Shown here: piece after piece, positions 61,092 through 64,000 of the stretch
How positions within the stretch are numbered: the first letter of the stretch is position 1
How the letters are laid out: each line of letters begins with the position of its first letter
DNA from: Hyphomicrobiales bacterium
Lineage (GTDB): Bacteria; Pseudomonadota; Alphaproteobacteria; Rhizobiales; Rhizobiaceae
DNA: 64,000 nucleotides
NCBI GenBank assembly: GCA_900470805.1
Contig: UCCA01000022.1
Span: forward strand, 124,001-188,000
Direction: 5' to 3'
Made by a program: the position numbers and the translations under genes
Notes under the pieces: generated by a model
What the model saw: the letters and a program-made list of their open reading frames with translations, nothing else
The model's database searches: none
Told to the model about the DNA's origin: nothing

Positions 61092-63225
61092 GTTGGCTTT
61101 CCCGTGTGTGACCCAGTGTGAAATAGAAGGTAGTGCCCCGGCCGACCTCGGACTCGAGCCAGACGTCGCCCTCGTGGCGGCCGATGATCTTGCGCACGAA
61201 TGTCAGGCCGGCGCCGGTCCCGTCATCGCTGTCCTGCGTTTTCTCAAGCCGCTTGAAAATGCGGAAGATGTCCTCGTGAAACTCCAGCGGAATGCCCTTG
61301 CCGTTGTCGCGGACGAAGTAGACGTCGCGCGCGGAGCGTCCCTGTGCGTCCGCAAAGCGTTCGACATGCCCGATCGTCACCACCGGCTGCATCTTGTCGT
61401 TGTATTTCACGGCATTGGTAATCAGGTTGCGGTAGACCTCGGTCAGCCGCAGAGCGTCGCACACGACCTCCGGCAGCGGCTCCTCGATCAGTACCGTCGC
61501 CTGTCTTTCCTCGAGATAGAGATCCATCGTTGCGACCACGTCCTTCACGATGGCATGCACATCAGTGCGCTTGATCGCCAGCTGCTGCCGGCCGATTCTG
61601 GAGAAGTAGAGGAGGTCGTTGACCAGCTTCTCCATCCGCTGGCTCAGCCGCACGATGCGGTTCAACCGCCGCACGCCGTCCTCATCCAGCACTTTCTCGT
61701 AGTCTTCGAGAAGGAAGCGCGAGTGATTGTGCATGCCGCGCAGTGGCTCCTTCAGGTCGTGCGAGGCGATGTAGGCGAACTCGTCGAGATCGGTGTTGCT
61801 GCGCTCGAGATCGGCCGTGTAGGCCTGCAACTGTCCGACCATCGTTCGCAGCTGCGTCTCCTGCGCCACCCGCAGGCTGATGTCGCGAAGGATGGCGACG
61901 AAAGTGACGATCGGCCCCGTTCGGAAGGCGCTGAGCGATACATCGAGCGGAAACGTGTCGCCGTTTCGGCGCAGCCCGGAGATGCTGCTGGTCGTTCCCG
62001 CCGCATGCTCTTCGCTGGCCCGCAGATATTGCTGGAAGTAGGTGTCCAGCCCGGCGTGATAGACCTCTGGGAGCAGCATGTGCACGCTCTGTCCGATCGC
62101 CTCCGCGGCGCTGTAGCCGAACATCCGCTCCGCTGCCGGATTGAAAAGCGAGATCGTTCCCTTCGGATCAAGCGCGATGATCGCATTCGGCGTATTGCGA
62201 GTCACGGCGTCGAATCGGATCCGCTCGGCGTCGAGACTGTCGCTCTTGCGCTGGAAGGAAAACACGAACCCTGCCACCAGCCACAGCATGGCCACGGTGA
62301 TTGCGCGGTTCATCGCCTCGTAGCCGTAAGTTCCGCCGTGCCGGTCGATCGCCAGAAAGCCGAGCAGGATCAGGATCGAGCAGACGAAGGCCAGGTTGAA
62401 GGGCGCCGTACGGCTGCTGAACCACAACGAGGTCAGGATCAGCGGCACGTAGATCATGCCGTTGGCCACGCCAAGCGGCGTATAGAGATCGACCAGCAAC
62501 CCGACGAGGCAGATCGTCGCCGGCAGCCAGACCGGCATGCCTCCATAATGCGCAGGCTGCAGCCACCAGGACCGCACCAGCATGGCTGATCCGAGCATCA
62601 GCACGCCGCCGGCGGTCTGCACCGCCATGCCGATATTGTTGCCCCACCGGTAGATGTGCTCAGCATGCAGCGCGTAGCCGGCCAGCGCCGCGATCCCAAG
62701 CCCTGACACGACATAGCCGACGAGTTCTTCGAAGATGCGCGCCTTGCCCCTCTGCTCCGGCGGCGTCAGCGCCAGCGACAGGTTGGAGAAGAACAGGATT
62801 ACCGCCGTATTCAGCGCCATGCCGCCGCCGACGCGGGCGAAGAACGCCTGGTCGGCCACGATCGCGGCAAGGAAGTGCTCTATGATCTGCGGCTGGCGGC
62901 CGACGAATGTCAGTTCGATCAGCCGCACGCCGCTCATCGCCGCGGCAAGCGAAAACAGCAGGAACGCGATCAGCCGAGCGCTGCCGCCGGTGTGAACGGA
63001 AAAGACGAGCCCTGCGCCGGTGAGACAAAAGCAGATGGCGGTGTTGATGGCCATGGCCGGAGAACCCGGCACAAGAAGCAGGATCGCCTCGAACTGCCAC
63101 ACCCAGGCCGCGAGCATGGTCAGGCCAAGCAGAAGGATCAGCACGCCGAGCGTCAAGGCGGTCAATCGATGCCGTTCCTGCCGCCAGGGAGCGCTTGTTC
63201 TTCGAGCGCTGATCGATATTGCCAC
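61078..63225 (-). CDS. Multi-pass membrane PAS sensor histidine kinase
   Basis: A 715-residue kinase. About eight hydrophobic helices lie in the first ~305 residues (TALTLGVLILLLGLTMLAAW, FLLFSLAAAMSGVRLIELTF, MAVQTAGGVLMLGSAML), so it is an integral membrane sensor of an unnamed type. Then a PAS domain (~325-440, NTPNAIIALDPKGTISLFN; PAC WITH SDDDLF-like YAFRTGPIVTFVAILRDIS), a coiled part, HisKA with IASHDLKEPLRGMHN (~487-501) and HATPase with VRDNGKGIPLEFHED (~640) and GTGAGLTFVRKI (~667). First gene of a four-gene operon. The signal is unknown. Confidence 0.87.
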   Translation of the reverse strand: MAISISARRTSAPWRQERHRLTALTLGVLILLLGLTMLAAWVWQFEAILLLVPGSPAMAINTAICFCLTGAGLVFSVHTGGSARLIAFLLFSLAAAMSGVRLIELTFVGRQPQIIEHFLAAIVADQAFFARVGGGMALNTAVILFFSNLSLALTPPEQRGKARIFEELVGYVVSGLGIAALAGYALHAEHIYRWGNNIGMAVQTAGGVLMLGSAMLVRSWWLQPAHYGGMPVWLPATICLVGLLVDLYTPLGVANGMIYVPLILTSLWFSSRTAPFNLAFVCSILILLGFLAIDRHGGTYGYEAMNRAITVAMLWLVAGFVFSFQRKSDSLDAERIRFDAVTRNTPNAIIALDPKGTISLFNPAAERMFGYSAAEAIGQSVHMLLPEVYHAGLDTYFQQYLRASEEHAAGTTSSISGLRRNGDTFPLDVSLSAFRTGPIVTFVAILRDISLRVAQETQLRTMVGQLQAYTADLERSNTDLDEFAYIASHDLKEPLRGMHNHSRFLLEDYEKVLDEDGVRRLNRIVRLSQRMEKLVNDLLYFSRIGRQQLAIKRTDVHAIVKDVVATMDLYLEERQATVLIEEPLPEVVCDALRLTEVYRNLITNAVKYNDKMQPVVTIGHVERFADAQGRSARDVYFVRDNGKGIPLEFHEDIFRIFKRLEKTQDSDDGTGAGLTFVRKIIGRHEGDVWLESEVGRGTTFYFTLGHTRESQHAAT

Positions 63226-63394
63226 GCGTTGCTCTCCCGTCCCGTGGCTACTATTTCCAGAATTGTAGAATTTTCAATATACATCGAATGCGATAGTGAA
63301 CGTTCCATCGCTTTCTCGGTTTGGGAGCAGCGTCGGAGCGGTTTGGTCGTGAAACGACCGGCCATGGCAAGACTGCGGAGGGAGACTGGAGCAG

Positions 63395-63775
63395 ATGGCA
63401 ATGCCGGCGGTATTCTACGTGGACGACAGCCACGACGACCTGTTTTATGCGCAGTATGTCTGCCGCAAACAGGGTGGCGATATCGATCTTCATTGCTTCG
63501 CGACAGCTGACGAGGCCATGGCTGCCCTCAAGACACTTCACACGCAAGGGCAGTCTCTGCCGCAATGTCTGGTCGTCGATCTCTACATGCCGTTCGACAG
63601 CGGCCTGGCGCTGATCTCGACGCTGCGGGCCGACGCGCGCTTCTCGTCCATGCGGCTGGCCGTCTGCTCCGGCTCGGACGCCACCACCGATCGTCAGCGA
63701 GCCCTTGGGTCCGGCGCGGACTTTTATTTGGAAAAGCCGCTCGATCTCAATGCAGTGATGGACGGCCCTCAGTAA
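63395..63775 (+). CDS. Stand-alone receiver protein, divergent from the kinase operon
   Basis: A 126-residue single-domain response regulator: VFYVDDSHDDLFYAQYV (~6-22), acceptor D in CLVVDLYMPFDSG (~59), SGSDATTD and lysine in FYLEKPLDL (~113). It has no output. It is divergent from the kinase operon with 169 bases between, suggesting it belongs to the same pathway as an extra phosphate sink or adaptor. No terminator stem was found after it, though T-rich sequence follows. Confidence 0.85.
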   Translation: MAMPAVFYVDDSHDDLFYAQYVCRKQGGDIDLHCFATADEAMAALKTLHTQGQSLPQCLVVDLYMPFDSGLALISTLRADARFSSMRLAVCSGSDATTDRQRALGSGADFYLEKPLDLNAVMDGPQ

Positions 63776-63823
63776 AGCGCGAGTTTTTTCTACGTCTTTA
63801 TGACGCAAGGGTTGTAACTCTCA

Positions 63824-63852
63824 TTGACACGACTTTGACTACATTTCAAAAT
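63824..63852 (+). promoter_or_regulatory. Possible promoter near the right edge
   Basis: TTGACA (63824-63829), 17 bases, CAAAAT (63847-63852): perfect -35 and four of six in -10. It would start a transcript near 63859 that reads across the inverted repeat and out of the window. Confidence 0.4.
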
Positions 63853-63858
63853 GCACCG

Positions 63859-63960
63859 AAGCAGCCGTGGGAGGAGAAGCTGAGAGAGCCGATTGACTTT
63901 TGTTTGCCGTCACAAACTCAGCCATATCTTGACTGATGCCTGCCGGCTCTCTCCGATACC
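63859..63960 (+). ncRNA. Candidate structured RNA (long-range stem) at the right edge
   Basis: GAGAGAGCCG (63882-63891) pairs perfectly with CGGCTCTCTC (63944-63953), with 52 bases between, and a smaller GGGCAT...ATGCCC hairpin follows at 63966-63982. No coding frame with good features exists here. It starts just after a promoter-like sequence. It may be an sRNA, a leader or a riboswitch of a gene beyond the edge; none was recognised. Confidence 0.3.
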
Positions 63961-64000
63961 GCCAGGGCATCATGCATGCCCGAGGGCATCGCTTTCCGCG

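Overview
The window reads as chromosomal DNA of a Rhizobiaceae member (Agrobacterium / Rhizobium / Neorhizobium type). The evidence is a high G+C content with strong third-position GC bias, a PodJ-type polar organiser, the alphaproteobacterial murA - DUF2948 - hisD - UPF0262 - phosphatase - infA - maf - yacG cluster, several rhizobial small-protein families (DUF982, DUF6460, DUF922), and two rhizobial-type intergenic palindromic elements. Genus and species cannot be fixed from the sequence alone. No phage, insertion sequence, integrase or CRISPR array was seen.

Layout. 1-10.3 kb: a chemotaxis receptor cut by the left edge, a membrane GT2 glycosyltransferase, a solute-binding protein, a TerB-like protein, an S24-type repressor with a nuclease-like secreted protein, a NarL-type regulator, DUF952-pyrD (overlapping), a MATE exporter, and a CAP-domain lipoprotein with a DUF6460 membrane protein. 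10.3-11.1 kb: a truncated TPR methyltransferase abuts a truncated TauE/SafE permease on the opposite strand, which marks a deletion or chimeric join. 11.3-17 kb: a DUF922 predicted protease, a TerC-type membrane protein and podJ. 17-24 kb: an SDR, an Lrp regulator divergent from a PLP sulfur-amino-acid lyase, and a three-gene two-component module (CHASE3 kinase, stand-alone receiver, receiver-kinase). 24-30 kb: a fatty-acid beta-oxidation set (acyl-CoA dehydrogenase, thiolase, FadB-type bifunctional protein) behind a perfect palindromic operator and interrupted by two intergenic mosaic repeats. 30-41 kb: a cold-shock gene, an MFS/TetR divergent pair, a transporter-fused hybrid kinase, mscL, an aminotransferase, an HD hydrolase, galE and a 3-hydroxyisobutyryl-CoA-hydrolase-like gene. 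41-44 kb: a run of small envelope or stress-type genes with EcfG-like promoters and several RNA hairpins, then tRNA-Thr. 44-50 kb: the conserved housekeeping cluster and tRNA-Phe. 50-53 kb: small hypotheticals, an OsmC protein and a DMT exporter. 53-57 kb: an exopolysaccharide-type trio (GT2, flippase, pyruvyl transferase) behind a strikingly AT-rich upstream region. 57-64 kb: a second, expanded phosphorelay operon whose last gene is a fused ring-cleaving-dioxygenase/esterase, with a divergent receiver gene. A promoter and inverted repeat at the right edge could encode an RNA.

Most worth a second look: the gene-gene junction near 10,970; the tightly coupled kinase - receiver - receiver/kinase/receiver - VOC/hydrolase operon, which has no DNA-binding output; its smaller relative at 20-23 kb; the clean operators in front of the beta-oxidation genes and the sulfur lyase; and the hairpin-rich non-coding stretches at 42.3, 43.6 and 63.9 kb.
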